A DNA stretch of 64,000 nt from Massilia phosphatilytica (GCF_002968015.1 NZ_PUIP01000011.1:183235-247234), one strand, 5' to 3'. Positions 7,452 to 16,465 are shown, numbered from the stretch's first letter. Notes: generated from the letters alone by a model not told the origin. A program made the numbers and translations.

Positions 7452-8808
7452 CACGCGGCCCGGCCTGCGCGGCTCGATCGCGTTCCGGCTGGCGGTCGGC
7501 TACGGCGTGCTGCTGGCCGCCTCGATGGCGACGCTGTCCGCCATTGTCTATTTCGGCACGGTGGGCGTGTTCGAGCACTCGATCGACAACAAGATCATGA
7601 CCGTGGAGACGCGCCTGGCCGATGCGTGGGTGCGCGACGGCCGCCCCGGCCTCGTGCGCGAGATCGACGCCCAGCTGCACGACCTGATCGACACCGACAC
7701 GGAAGTGGTGGGCCTCGTCGACGCGAGGGGCCGCGTCCTGGCGGGCAATATGGGACGCTGGTCCGGCGACCTGCCGGCATCCGGCGAGCTGGCGTTCGGC
7801 CAGATGGAGCGGAACGGCACGCCCGTCTCCGTGCGCCTGATCGCGACGCGGCTGGAGGACGGCGGCCGGCTCGTCGTCGGCCGCGACCTGATCGAGCTCG
7901 ATGCCATCCGCAGCGTCGTCGAGCGCGCGCTGCTGATCAGCGGCGCCGTGTCGATCCTGCTCGCGTTCTTCGGCGCCCAGATCTTCCGTTCGCGCCTGGA
8001 AGCGCGCATCGGCCGCATCCGCCGCACGACGGCGCGCATCGCGGCGGGCGAGCTGTCCAGCCGCATCGTCGTCATGGGCAGCGACGAGTTCGCGCGCCTG
8101 GGCGACGACATCAACCGCATGCTCGACCGCATCGAGGCCCTGATGGAAGGCGTGCGCCACGTCTCGAATTCGATCGCGCACGACCTGCGCACGCCGCTGT
8201 CGCGCGTGCGGAGTCGCCTCGACCGCGCGCTGCAGGCGTCGGCCGATCCGCATGCGCTTGTGGCGGACGCGCGCCTCGCCATCGAGGACATCGACAGCGT
8301 CATCTCGCTGTTCGACAAGCTCTTGCAGATCGCCGCGCTGGAATCCGGCGTGCGCGCGGGCACCTTCGAAAAACTCGACCTGGCCGCCATCGCGCACGAC
8401 ATGACGGAATTGTACGAGGCGGCCGCGGAAGAGCAGGGCGTCGCGCTGCACTTCACGGGCACGCCCACGATCATCCGCGGCGACCGCGACCTGCTGGCCA
8501 GCGCCCTGGCGAGCCTGATCGACAACGCCATCAAGTATGGCCGCAACGGCGGCAGGGTGGATGTCGACGTGGCCACCGTCGACGGCACGCCGGCGCTGAC
8601 CGTGCGCGATTACGGCCAGGGCGTGCCGCCCGAGGACATGGACAAGCTCACGCGCCGCTTCTACCGCGTGGACCAGAGCCGCCACCTGCCGGGCAATGGC
8701 CTGGGCTTGTCCATCGTCACCGCCATCACCCAGCTGCACGAAGGCACGCTCGCGCTGCGCCGTCTCGATCCCGGATTCGAGGCGAGCATGGTGTTCCCGC
8801 GGGCCTAG
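7432..8808 (+). CDS. Sensor histidine kinase
   Basis: Membrane sensor kinase of 458 residues. One membrane segment lies near residues 15-40 and a second near 160-182, flanking a periplasmic sensor region of about 120 residues. A HAMP domain follows (about 185-235). The dimerisation domain has phospho-acceptor H250 in SIAHDLRTPLSR. The ATPase domain shows N-box DNAIKYG, G1 box DYGQGVP and G2 box GNGLGLSIV. The gene starts inside the end of the response-regulator gene and overlaps the convergent CPBP gene by 4 bp. It probably phosphorylates the upstream regulator; the signal cannot be read from the sequence. Confidence 0.93.
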   Translation: MARSPDSTRPGLRGSIAFRLAVGYGVLLAASMATLSAIVYFGTVGVFEHSIDNKIMTVETRLADAWVRDGRPGLVREIDAQLHDLIDTDTEVVGLVDARGRVLAGNMGRWSGDLPASGELAFGQMERNGTPVSVRLIATRLEDGGRLVVGRDLIELDAIRSVVERALLISGAVSILLAFFGAQIFRSRLEARIGRIRRTTARIAAGELSSRIVVMGSDEFARLGDDINRMLDRIEALMEGVRHVSNSIAHDLRTPLSRVRSRLDRALQASADPHALVADARLAIEDIDSVISLFDKLLQIAALESGVRAGTFEKLDLAAIAHDMTELYEAAAEEQGVALHFTGTPTIIRGDRDLLASALASLIDNAIKYGRNGGRVDVDVATVDGTPALTVRDYGQGVPPEDMDKLTRRFYRVDQSRHLPGNGLGLSIVTAITQLHEGTLALRRLDPGFEASMVFPRA

Positions 8809-9557
8809 CGCGCGCTGCTTGCCGCCAGCGGCCGCCGCGCGGCGCCCAGCATGACCCATGCGGCCAGCGCCAGTTCGACGACCTTGGTGGCGCGCTGCAC
8901 GAGCAGGTTGACGTCCGCCCCGGCGACGGCTTCCACGTTCGAATAGATGCTGGCCAGGTTCAGCACCATGTGCAGCAGGACCAGCAGCCACAGGCTGCCG
9001 GTGCGGTAGCGCGCGGCCGTGAACATCATGCCGGCGCAGGCGCTCATCAGGGCCCACACGACGGCCTGCGGCCAGTCGCCGTCCATCGTGCCGTGGATCA
9101 GGTGCATGGAACCGAACAGCAGCCCGTTCGCGACGATCGCCTGCCACACGGGAAGGCGCAGCAACAGCGCGAAGATCACGCCGCGGAACAGCAGCTCTTC
9201 GCCAAAGGCGTTCACGAATTGCATCAGCACCTCGCCGCCCACGCCGGGACGCGCATCGAGGCGCACGCCCAGCGCTGCGAACATCAGCACCGGCACGAGG
9301 CAGGCGAAGAAAAACGGGGGCGGGCGCAGGCGGCCGGGATCGAAGCCGACGGCGCGCCACAGACCCAGGGCCTGCGTCAGCAGCAGGGGCAGTACCACGG
9401 TCGACGCGAACGCCACGAGTTTGATCCTGCCCCACGCGGCGGGCGGGGCGAATTCCTTGCCGGCCTTGAGGATCAGGATCGTGATCCCGAATTGCAGGGC
9501 CGCGCACAGGATCGCGGCGGGGAGTGGATGGCGGTCGGCGGCTTGGCGGATTGTCAT
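8805..9557 (-). CDS. CPBP-family intramembrane metalloprotease (CAAX-type)
   Basis: Polytopic inner-membrane protein of 250 residues, largely hydrophobic, with the CPBP/Abi signature EELLFRGVIF (Glu-Glu followed by Arg) at about residues 140-149. A second motif, FGSMHLIHG, at about 172-180 carries a metal-binding His. The family includes prenyl-protein-processing CAAX proteases and bacteriocin self-immunity proteins; the natural substrate here is unknown. It overlaps the end of the histidine kinase gene by 4 bp tail to tail and diverges from rdgB, so functional linkage to either is not implied. Confidence 0.85.
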   Translation of the reverse strand: MTIRQAADRHPLPAAILCAALQFGITILILKAGKEFAPPAAWGRIKLVAFASTVVLPLLLTQALGLWRAVGFDPGRLRPPPFFFACLVPVLMFAALGVRLDARPGVGGEVLMQFVNAFGEELLFRGVIFALLLRLPVWQAIVANGLLFGSMHLIHGTMDGDWPQAVVWALMSACAGMMFTAARYRTGSLWLLVLLHMVLNLASIYSNVEAVAGADVNLLVQRATKVVELALAAWVMLGAARRPLAASSAR

Positions 9558-9692
9558 GATGGTCTCCTTGTCTAGTTATAGTGGCGCGATCATAGGCAGC
9601 CGCGCGGCAGGGCGCCACGGGCGCGCGACCGGCTGCGCGTATCGCGGGATGAGCGGTAAAATACGCAGTTCTTCGTCCAGACCGAGACAGCA

Positions 9693-10286
9693 ATGACCCA
9701 ACGCCTCATCCTTGCCTCCAACAACGCGGGCAAGCTCAAGGAATTCGCCCAGCTGCTGGGCCCGATCGGCTTCGAACTGCATCCGCAGGGCGAGTTCAAC
9801 GTCCCCGAAGCGGAAGAGCCGTTCGGCACCTTCGTCGAGAACGCGCTGCAGAAGGCCCGCCACGCGGCGCGCCTCACCGGCCTGCCGGCCCTCGCCGACG
9901 ATTCCGGCGTGTGCGTGAACGCCTTCGGCGGCGCGCCGGGCGTGCTGTCCGCGCGTTTTGCCGGCGAGCCGAAGTCGGACGCCCGCAACAACGCCAAACT
10001 GATCGCCGACCTGGCTGCGCATGCCGACAAATCGGCCTATTACTATTGCGTGCTCGTGTACGTGCGCCACGCCGACGATCCGCAACCCGTGATCGCGGAC
10101 GGCGTCTGGCGCGGCCAGATCATCGATACGCCGCGCGGGTCCAATGGCTTCGGCTACGACCCGTACTTCCTGCTGCCGGATTTCGGGCGCACGGCCGCCG
10201 AGCTGGCGCCGGAAGAAAAGAATGCCGTGTCGCACCGCGGCCAGGCGCTGCGCGCGCTCGTCGACAAGCTCGGGAAACTGAAATGA
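9693..10286 (+). CDS. rdgB: RdgB/HAM1 family non-canonical purine NTP pyrophosphatase (XTP/dITPase)
   Basis: House-cleaning enzyme that hydrolyses dITP, XTP and dXTP to monophosphates and keeps deaminated purines out of DNA and RNA. The 197-residue protein starts with LILASNNAGKLKEF, the nucleotide-binding N terminus of the family, and has LADDSGVCVNAFGGAPGVLSARFAG at about residues 67-91. The signature GSNGFGYDPYFLLPD is near 148-162 and the conserved SHRGQALRAL near 182-191. Its stop overlaps the hemW start (ATGA), indicating translational coupling. The pair rdgB-hemW is common in proteobacteria. Confidence 0.96.
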   Translation: MTQRLILASNNAGKLKEFAQLLGPIGFELHPQGEFNVPEAEEPFGTFVENALQKARHAARLTGLPALADDSGVCVNAFGGAPGVLSARFAGEPKSDARNNAKLIADLAAHADKSAYYYCVLVYVRHADDPQPVIADGVWRGQIIDTPRGSNGFGYDPYFLLPDFGRTAAELAPEEKNAVSHRGQALRALVDKLGKLK

Positions 10287-11515
10287 TTCCGATCAAGCCG
10301 GCCGGCCCGGCCGCGACGCCTCGCAATGCGGCGACAGCCGCGCTGCAATACCTGCAGCCGGGCGCACTGAACCTGGCGGCGCTGCCGCCGCTGGCGCTGT
10401 ATATCCACTGGCCGTGGTGCGTCCGCAAATGCCCGTACTGCGACTTCAATTCGCACGAGTCGAAGGAACCGGTTCCGGAAACCGCCTACCTGGACGCGCT
10501 GCGCGCCGACCTGGAACAGTCGCTGCCGCTGATCTGGGGCCGCAAGATCCACACGGTGTTCATCGGCGGCGGCACGCCGAGCCTGATATCGGCGGCGGGG
10601 CTGGACCGGCTGATGTCGGACCTCCGCACCCTGCTGCCGCTCGACCTCGACGCCGAGATCACGATGGAAGCGAATCCCGGCACGTTCGAGGCGGAGAAAT
10701 TCAAGGCCTTCCGCGCCAGCGGCATCAACCGCCTGTCGATCGGCATCCAGAGCTTCAACAGCCGGCACCTGCAGGCGCTGGGCCGCATCCACGACGCCGA
10801 GGAAGCCATCCGGGCCGTCGGGATCGCCCAGGCCAATTTTGACAACTTCAATCTCGACCTGATGTACGCGCTGCCGGGGCAGACGCTGGCCGAGGCACAG
10901 GCCGACATCGACATGGCGCTGTCGTTCGCGCCGCCGCACCTGTCGCTGTACCACCTGACGATGGAACCGAACACGGTGTTCGCGAAGTACCCGCCCGAGC
11001 TGCCGGGCGACGACGAGAGCGCCGACATCCAGGACATGATCGCGGAACGCACGGCGGCTGCCGGCTATGAGCACTACGAGGTCTCGGCCTATGCGAAGCC
11101 GGGCCACCGCGCGCGCCACAACCTGAACTACTGGCAGTTCGGCGACTATCTCGGCATCGGCGCGGGCGCGCACTCGAAGCTGTCGTTCCCGCACCGTGTG
11201 CTGCGCCAGGCGCGCTACAAGCAGCCGGCATCGTTCATGGAAGCGGCGGGGAAGGGCAATGCCGTCGCGGAGGAACACGAGCTCGCGCGCGCCGACCTGG
11301 GCTTCGAATTCATGCTCAACGCGCTGCGCCTGACGGAAGGGTTCGACCCGAACCTGTTCGGCGAGCGCACCGGCATGCCGATCAATGCCATCGAAAAAGC
11401 GTTGAACGAGGCCGAGGCGAAGGGCCTGATCTACCGCGATTTCCGCGTGATCCGCCCGACGGAACTGGGGCAGCGCTTCCTCAACGACCTGCAGGAGATG
11501 TTCCTGGCCGAGTGA
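10283..11515 (+). CDS. hemW: Radical SAM protein HemW (coproporphyrinogen III oxidase-like)
   Basis: Radical SAM protein of the HemW family, thought to act as a haem chaperone; relatives were long annotated as oxygen-independent coproporphyrinogen oxidases. The 410-residue protein has the [4Fe-4S] motif CxxxCxxC in WPWCVRKCPYCDFNSH (about residues 45-60). A GGGTPSL loop is at about 96-102 and a C-terminal HemN-type domain follows. The short linker and the absence of extra N-terminal HemN residues favour HemW over HemN. I chose the ATG at 10283, which overlaps the rdgB stop by 4 bp, rather than the longer open frame running back through rdgB. Confidence 0.93.
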   Translation: MIPIKPAGPAATPRNAATAALQYLQPGALNLAALPPLALYIHWPWCVRKCPYCDFNSHESKEPVPETAYLDALRADLEQSLPLIWGRKIHTVFIGGGTPSLISAAGLDRLMSDLRTLLPLDLDAEITMEANPGTFEAEKFKAFRASGINRLSIGIQSFNSRHLQALGRIHDAEEAIRAVGIAQANFDNFNLDLMYALPGQTLAEAQADIDMALSFAPPHLSLYHLTMEPNTVFAKYPPELPGDDESADIQDMIAERTAAAGYEHYEVSAYAKPGHRARHNLNYWQFGDYLGIGAGAHSKLSFPHRVLRQARYKQPASFMEAAGKGNAVAEEHELARADLGFEFMLNALRLTEGFDPNLFGERTGMPINAIEKALNEAEAKGLIYRDFRVIRPTELGQRFLNDLQEMFLAE

Positions 11516-11580
11516 CAAAGCGCGCATTTCGGGGCGGGGCAGGTCTGCTATGGTGTCGGCTTCGACAACCCGCCCATATC

Positions 11581-11727
11581 ATGACGCATCCGACTCTGGC
11601 TTTCGTGCCCCTCGTAGTGGGGTTGTGTGCCACCCTCGCCACTGCCACGAACCGGCGCCTGCAATTCGGCCTGTTCTGCACCATTGCCCTCGTGTTCGCC
11701 GCAGCGCTGGCGGGGAAGTTCGGATGA
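11581..11727 (+). CDS. Small hydrophobic protein (48 residues)
   Basis: Unrecognised 48-residue protein with two hydrophobic stretches, MTHPTLAFVPLVVGLCATLA and FGLFCTIALVFAAALAG, separated by the short polar turn TNRRLQ. It is probably a two-helix membrane microprotein. Evidence that it is real: its stop codon overlaps the ATG of the downstream transglutaminase-like gene (ATGA), a typical coupling arrangement. No function can be assigned. The alternative is a non-coding leader that happens to be open. Confidence 0.5.
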   Translation: MTHPTLAFVPLVVGLCATLATATNRRLQFGLFCTIALVFAAALAGKFG

Positions 11728-12320
11728 CGTTCAGCCAGACCATGCAACGCTATCTTGCCGCCAGCACGTACATCGACTTCGACACGCCCGACGTCCTCGC
11801 CACCGCCCGCCGGCTGGCCGGGGGCGCGACGTCCGACACGGACGTCGCGCGCGCCTGCTTCGAATTCGTGCGCGACGAGATCCGCCACAGTGTCGATTTC
11901 AAGCTGAATCCCGTGACGTGCAAGGCGTCCGACGTGCTGCGCCACGGGACGGGTTATTGCTATGCGAAGAGCCACCTGCTCGCCGCGCTGCTGCGCGCGA
12001 ACGGCATCCCTGCGGGGCTGTGCTACCAGCGCCTGTCGGTCGGCGACAGCGGGGCGCCGTACTGCCTGCACGGCCTGAACGCCGTCTGGCTGAAGGACGC
12101 CGGCTGGTACCGCATCGACGCGCGCGGCAACAAGCCGGGCGTCGAGGCACGCTTCCACCCGCCGGTGGAAAAGCTCGCGTTCGCGACGCGCACGCGCGAG
12201 GAACGCATGCTGCCGGAGATCTGGGCCGAGCCGCTGCCCGTCGTCGTCGAGGCGCTGGAATGCTACGATACGTGGGACCAGGTGCTGGCCAACCTGCCGG
12301 ATGTCGTGCTCCTGGATTGA
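11724..12320 (+). CDS. Transglutaminase-like cysteine peptidase family protein
   Basis: Protein of 198 residues with the transglutaminase-like (papain-fold) triad. The nucleophile Cys is in HGTGYCYAKSHLLAALLRANGIPA (about residues 74-97), His is in LHGLNAVWL (about 115-123) and Asp in YRIDARGNK (about 131-139). Bacterial members are mostly peptidases or amidases of uncertain substrate. No signal peptide is visible, so it is probably cytoplasmic. The start codon overlaps the stop of the small hydrophobic protein, and a VOC-family gene begins 31 bp downstream, so the three may be one transcript. Confidence 0.88.
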   Translation: MTFSQTMQRYLAASTYIDFDTPDVLATARRLAGGATSDTDVARACFEFVRDEIRHSVDFKLNPVTCKASDVLRHGTGYCYAKSHLLAALLRANGIPAGLCYQRLSVGDSGAPYCLHGLNAVWLKDAGWYRIDARGNKPGVEARFHPPVEKLAFATRTREERMLPEIWAEPLPVVVEALECYDTWDQVLANLPDVVLLD

Positions 12321-12351
12321 CTTCCCCCCATCTTCCAACGAAAGGACAAGC

Positions 12352-12744
12352 ATGTTCAGTCACGTCATGATCGGTTCCAACGACCTCGAACGCTCGCGGC
12401 GCTTCTACGACGCGGTGCTGGGCGTCCTCGGCGTGGGCGAGCCGTTCGCCAACACGAACCTGACGGGCCAGCGCCGGTTCTTCTACCGCCACGACGGCGG
12501 CTCGTTCTGCATCACCGAACCGATCGACGGCGCGGAGGCGACCTGCGCGAACGGCGCCACGATCGGCTTCAAATGCGCTTCGCCGGATATGGTCCACGCC
12601 TTCCATGACACGGCGGTCGCGCAGGGCGGCACGTCGATCGAGGCGCCGCCGGGCCTGCGCGACAGCGGCCTGGGGCCGCTGTACCTGGCCTATGTGCGCG
12701 ATCCGGACGGCCACAAGCTGTGCGCGCTGTACCGCCCCAAATAG
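12352..12744 (+). CDS. VOC-family (glyoxalase/bleomycin-resistance fold) protein
   Basis: 130-residue protein of the vicinal oxygen chelate superfamily, which includes glyoxalase I, extradiol dioxygenases and antibiotic-binding proteins. It has the two beta-alpha-beta-beta-beta modules: MFSHVMIGSNDLERSRRFYDAVL at the start and YLAYVRDPDGHKLCALYRP at the end. Potential metal ligands include the first-module His and a Glu/Asp in the C-terminal strand. The start is set by a good AAAGGA ribosome-binding site 5 bp upstream. Substrate unknown. Confidence 0.88.
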   Translation: MFSHVMIGSNDLERSRRFYDAVLGVLGVGEPFANTNLTGQRRFFYRHDGGSFCITEPIDGAEATCANGATIGFKCASPDMVHAFHDTAVAQGGTSIEAPPGLRDSGLGPLYLAYVRDPDGHKLCALYRPK

Positions 12745-12837
12745 GTGTTGGATGCCGGCGTGAAACGTGCCGGGTATCCCAGGGGCCGTGTGTTACAGTC
12801 TCGCTTGCATAAGTTTCAATGAAAGGCAAGCTGGCCG

Positions 12838-13203
12838 ATGCCATCCGCACCGCCCCGCATCCTGGTCGTGGATGACGAAGACGCCATCCTCTACGTATTC
12901 GAGCGCTACCTGAGCGTCGCCGGTTATCGCGTGTCCGTCGCCGATAACGGGCGCGACGCCGTGCGCATCGGCCAGGATGGCCCGATCGACCTGCTCATCA
13001 CGGATTTCCGCATGCCGGGCATGAATGGCATCGAGGTCATCCACGCGTTGCGCGACCTGCAGCCCGGGCTGCCGGCGCTCGTCATCTCGGGCAATCCCAT
13101 CGAGGCCGGCAAGATGCCGCCGGGCGTACGCTTCCTGTCGAAGCCCGTGTCGATGGCCGACCTGCTGAACATCATTCCCTCCCTGATCGGCCAGGCGGCA
13201 TAG
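12838..13203 (+). CDS. Single-domain response regulator (receiver only)
   Basis: 121-residue stand-alone receiver protein. The phosphorylation site is D56 in LLITDFRMPGMNG, the acidic pair is D12/D13 and the switch Lys is K102 in FLSKPVS. There is no output domain, so it works by protein-protein contact, as CheY-like or phosphorelay intermediates do. It has no adjacent kinase and is flanked by a VOC gene and an aquaporin-family gene, so its partner lies elsewhere. Confidence 0.92.
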   Translation: MPSAPPRILVVDDEDAILYVFERYLSVAGYRVSVADNGRDAVRIGQDGPIDLLITDFRMPGMNGIEVIHALRDLQPGLPALVISGNPIEAGKMPPGVRFLSKPVSMADLLNIIPSLIGQAA

Positions 13204-13283
13204 GCCGGTCCTGCGTCTTCGTATCGGCTGAACAGACCGGAACGGCGGTACTCCGGAGGGGGCGCTTCGCGCACAATAGTGCC

Positions 13284-14012
13284 ATGAAGCACTTCGACCA
13301 TCTTCTCCGCCGCCTCGTCGCCGAGGGGCTCGGCACCGCCTTGCTGCTGGCCGTCGTCGTCGGTTCCGCCGTCATGGGCGACCGGCTGGCAGGCGGCAAT
13401 GCGGCCATCGCGCTGCTCGTCAATTCGATCGCGTCCGGCTGCGGCCTCGTCGTGCTCATCCTGGCGTTCGGCGCCGTCTCGGGTGCGCACCTGAATCCCG
13501 TCGTTACCCTGTCCGAGGCGTGGCAGCGCAACGTCCCGGGCGCGCTCGTGCTGCCTTACGTCACGGCGCAGGTGGCCGGTGCATTCGCCGGCGTGGCGAT
13601 CGCGCACCTGATGTTCGGCGAGCCCGTGTTCGTGGCCGCGACGCAGGCGCGCACGGGCGCGGCACTGTGGTGGAGCGAGGGCGTCGCTACGTTCGGCCTG
13701 CTGGCCACGATCATCGGCTGCGCGCGCACGCGTCCCGACGTCACGCCGTATGCGGCGGCCCTGTGCATCGTCGCGGGGTACTGGTTCACGGCGTCATCGT
13801 CGTTCGCCAATCCCGCACTCACGCTGGCGCGGGCGGCGACCGGCACGTGCGCCGGCATCCGGCTCGCGGACGTGCCGGGTTATGTGCTCGCCCAGCTGGC
13901 CGGCGCCGCGGCGGCGACCCTCGTCTTCGGCTGGCTGTATCCGCGCGCATCGGGAGGGGCCACGGTGGCCGTACCGGATGCTATCCGCGCTGTCCCGCAG
14001 CGAGCGCCGTGA
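13284..14012 (+). CDS. Aquaporin/MIP-family channel
   Basis: Six-helix inner-membrane channel of 242 residues that conducts water or small neutral solutes. Both pore loops are visible: the first NPA-equivalent is NPV in SGAHLNPVVTLSEAW (about residues 68-82) and the second is NPA in SSSFANPALTLARAATG (about 173-189), with the conserved Arg four residues after NPA. An NPV first motif is a minor departure from the canonical NPA. The last 32 bp overlap the convergent M28-like gene. Confidence 0.92.
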   Translation: MKHFDHLLRRLVAEGLGTALLLAVVVGSAVMGDRLAGGNAAIALLVNSIASGCGLVVLILAFGAVSGAHLNPVVTLSEAWQRNVPGALVLPYVTAQVAGAFAGVAIAHLMFGEPVFVAATQARTGAALWWSEGVATFGLLATIIGCARTRPDVTPYAAALCIVAGYWFTASSSFANPALTLARAATGTCAGIRLADVPGYVLAQLAGAAAATLVFGWLYPRASGGATVAVPDAIRAVPQRAP

Positions 14013-14826
14013 GCGTGCGCGCGAGGCCGCTCACCACGCGCGCCATGCCGGCAAAGACGACCTGCTCGGGCGGATCGTCCGCATCCGGCGCGCCGTTCGG
14101 CACGGCCTCCTGCGCCTGGCGGTACGGGAAGCGCGTAAATGACGTGTCCGTGAGGACGAGGGCGGGCAGGCCGGCGCCGGGATCGTGCCGGGCGGCGTGG
14201 TCGGACAGGGTCACGCCCTGCATGTAGGCCGGCGTCGCCAGGCCGTGTGCCGGCCCGGCCGCGACGCTCTGGAATGCCGACAGCGCATCCTGCACCTGGC
14301 GCGACGACGCGAGGCTGCCGACGTAGGCGATGAAGCTGCCCGGACGCTCGTCGGGCGGGAGAACGTCGTCGTCGCCTGCGTCCACCGGCAATGCGGCGAC
14401 GGCTTTCGGTGCAAGGAAGAACACGAAGCGGATCTCGGTGCCACTGCTGGGTCGCACGCTGGCGAGCAGCCGCGCCAGTTCCAGCACGGCCGCGGCCCCC
14501 GGATCGCCGCCGTCATGGCGGGCCCCGACGATGAAGGTGCGCGCCGCCTTCGCGCCCGGGGCCACGTTGGCCAGCACCGCTTCGATCCGGCGTTCGTGGC
14601 CGGGCCCGCCGCGGTCCTGCACGGCGTAGCCGGCCGCCTGCAGCACGCTGTCGATGTAAGTGGCGTCCTGCTGGTTGCCCGCGAGCGCGGTCATGTGCGC
14701 GCGCAGGCGCATGGCCAGCGGCGGGTCCGGCATGGCGGCGCCGGGGTTCACGGTCACCAGCGCCAGCAGCACGAGCAGGACGATGGCGACGATGGACTTC
14801 CAATGTGCACGAAGAAAAGTTCGCAT
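13981..14826 (-). CDS. M28 peptidase-like protein, active site apparently degenerate
   Basis: 281-residue protein with one N-terminal membrane anchor (about residues 9-27) and an exported domain resembling M28 aminopeptidases. Recognisable parts are IVGARHDGGDPGAAAVLELARLLAS, EIRFVFF, LSDHAARHDPGAGLPALVLTDTSFTRFPY. In active M28 enzymes these carry GAHYD, a downstream Asp, an EE pair, an SDH and a final YH. Here GAHYD reads GARHD, the EE pair is replaced by AP, and the final YH by YRQ. Only the SDH-type ligand is clearly retained. It is therefore probably non-catalytic or altered. The start follows family length; a longer frame upstream is antisense. Confidence 0.6.
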   Translation of the reverse strand: MRTFLRAHWKSIVAIVLLVLLALVTVNPGAAMPDPPLAMRLRAHMTALAGNQQDATYIDSVLQAAGYAVQDRGGPGHERRIEAVLANVAPGAKAARTFIVGARHDGGDPGAAAVLELARLLASVRPSSGTEIRFVFFLAPKAVAALPVDAGDDDVLPPDERPGSFIAYVGSLASSRQVQDALSAFQSVAAGPAHGLATPAYMQGVTLSDHAARHDPGAGLPALVLTDTSFTRFPYRQAQEAVPNGAPDADDPPEQVVFAGMARVVSGLARTLTALAAGQRG

Positions 14827-14945
14827 GGCGTGGGGCACGGCGCAAGGGGCGACCGTGTCGGACAGGCCGGGCTCGGCGCGCGTGGCGGTCCTGGCGGACG
14901 CCGTCCGGCGACGGCTGCCGGGGCCGCCCGTGCATGCAATGTTAA

Positions 14946-14996
14946 ACCGGGGCCGGCCTGCGATTTCATGATACCGAAATCGCGGCCGGCCCCGGT
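14946..14996 (-). terminator. Strong hairpin after the RND efflux operon
   Basis: Inverted repeat with arms of 22 and 21 bp at 14946-14967 and 14976-14996, one bulged T, and an 8-nt loop. It starts 45 bp after the outer-membrane factor gene ends. On the minus strand the hairpin is followed only by TTTAAC, so it is a weak match to an intrinsic terminator, but stem strength and position make this the likely role. Confidence 0.6.
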
Positions 14997-15040
14997 CGAG
15001 AGCCTTGCAATGGCGCGCGGAAATGATTCCGCGCAGAAGG

Positions 15041-16465
15041 TCAGCGGGCTGCCGTCGCCGGCCCCGGCTCGCTCCAGCCGCCACCCAGCACGCGGTACAG
15101 CGTGACCTGGTTCTGCAGGCGCAGCAGGTTGGCCTGGATGGCCTGCTGCTGCGCGGTGAACAGCGAGCGCTGGGCATCCAGCAGGTCCAGGTAGCTCGCG
15201 GTGCCGTTGCGGTAGCGCAGGTCGGACAGGTTGAAGCGGTCCGTCTCGGCGGCCGCCACGGCCTGCTGGGCGCGCAACTGCTCGCTGTACGTGGCCTGGC
15301 CGGCCAGCGCGTCCGCCACTTCGCGGAACGCGGTCTGGATCGACTTTTCGTACTGCGCGACGGCGATGTCGCGCTGGGCACGCGCGCCCTCGACGCCGGC
15401 GCGCGTGCGGCCGAAGTCGAACAGCGGCAGGATCGCCTGCGGCGCGAACGTCCAGCCGAACGTGCCGCTCTTGAACAGGCCGGACAGCTGGGAGCTCGCC
15501 GTGCCCGCGCTGCCCGTCAGCGTGATGCGCGGGAAGTAGTTCGCGCGCGCCGCGCCGATGTTGGCGTTCGCCGCGACCAGCTGTTGCTCGGCCGAACGGA
15601 TGTCCGGACGGACGGCCAGCAGGTCGGACGGCATCCCGGCCGGCAGGTCCGGCAGGTTCGTCGTCGCGAGCGTGGCGCCGGCCGGCAGGTTGTCCGGGAT
15701 CGGCTGGCCGACCAGCAGGGTCAGGAGATTGACGTCCTGCGCGCGCTGGCGCTGGGCCTGGGCCAGGGTGGTGCGCGCCTGTTCGACGAGCGACACGGCC
15801 TGCTGCAGGTCGAGCTTGGACGAGACGCCGTTCTCGAAGCGCAGGTTAGTGAGACGCAGCGATTCCTCGCGCGTCTTGAGCGTCTGCTGCACCAGGGCCA
15901 GCAATTCCTCGTCCGCCAGGTACGTCAGGTAGGTGTTGGCGACCTGGGCGATCAGGCTGATCTGCGCCGTCTTGCGCGCTTCCTCGGTGGCGAGGAATTG
16001 TGCCAGCGCGGCGTCGGACAGGTTGCGCACGCGGCTGAAGAAGTCCAGCTCGAATGCGGACACGGACAGGCCGGCCTGGTACACGCTGCTGATCGGCTCG
16101 TCCTTGCCCGTCGTCTGGCGCTGGCCCGTGATGCCGGCGTTCACGGCCGGGAACTGGTTCGAGCGCTGGATCTGGTACTGCGCGCGCGCGGCCTCGATGT
16201 TGAGAATCGAGACACGCAGGTCGCGGTTGTTGGCCAGGGCCAGCGTGATCAGCTGCTGCAGGCGCGGATCGGTGAAGAAGCGCTGCCACGCGATGGCGGC
16301 GGGCGCTTCGTTCGCGACGGCATTGCCGCTGTTGACGGTGCCTTCCACGGTCGGGAAGGCGCCCGCCACCGGCGCCGCGGGGCGCTCATATTTGGGCGCC
16401 AGGTTCACGCAGCCGGTCAGCACGAGGGCCAGGGCCAGGGGAGTGAGTCGTTTCATGTCGTTCAT
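15041..16465 (-). CDS. RND efflux outer-membrane factor, NodT/OprM-family lipoprotein
   Basis: Outer-membrane channel of a tripartite drug-efflux pump, 474 residues. The N terminus MNDMKRLTPLALALVLTGC is a lipoprotein signal with lipobox LTGC. The body shows the internal repeat of TolC-like proteins: long helices with AARANYFPRITLTGSAG and AQYEKSIQTAFREVADAL in the second half. Its ATG overlaps the RND permease stop by one base (TGATG), so translation is coupled. It is the last gene of adaptor-pump-channel; transcription probably ends at the hairpin downstream. Confidence 0.95.
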   Translation of the reverse strand: MNDMKRLTPLALALVLTGCVNLAPKYERPAAPVAGAFPTVEGTVNSGNAVANEAPAAIAWQRFFTDPRLQQLITLALANNRDLRVSILNIEAARAQYQIQRSNQFPAVNAGITGQRQTTGKDEPISSVYQAGLSVSAFELDFFSRVRNLSDAALAQFLATEEARKTAQISLIAQVANTYLTYLADEELLALVQQTLKTREESLRLTNLRFENGVSSKLDLQQAVSLVEQARTTLAQAQRQRAQDVNLLTLLVGQPIPDNLPAGATLATTNLPDLPAGMPSDLLAVRPDIRSAEQQLVAANANIGAARANYFPRITLTGSAGTASSQLSGLFKSGTFGWTFAPQAILPLFDFGRTRAGVEGARAQRDIAVAQYEKSIQTAFREVADALAGQATYSEQLRAQQAVAAAETDRFNLSDLRYRNGTASYLDLLDAQRSLFTAQQQAIQANLLRLQNQVTLYRVLGGGWSEPGPATAAR

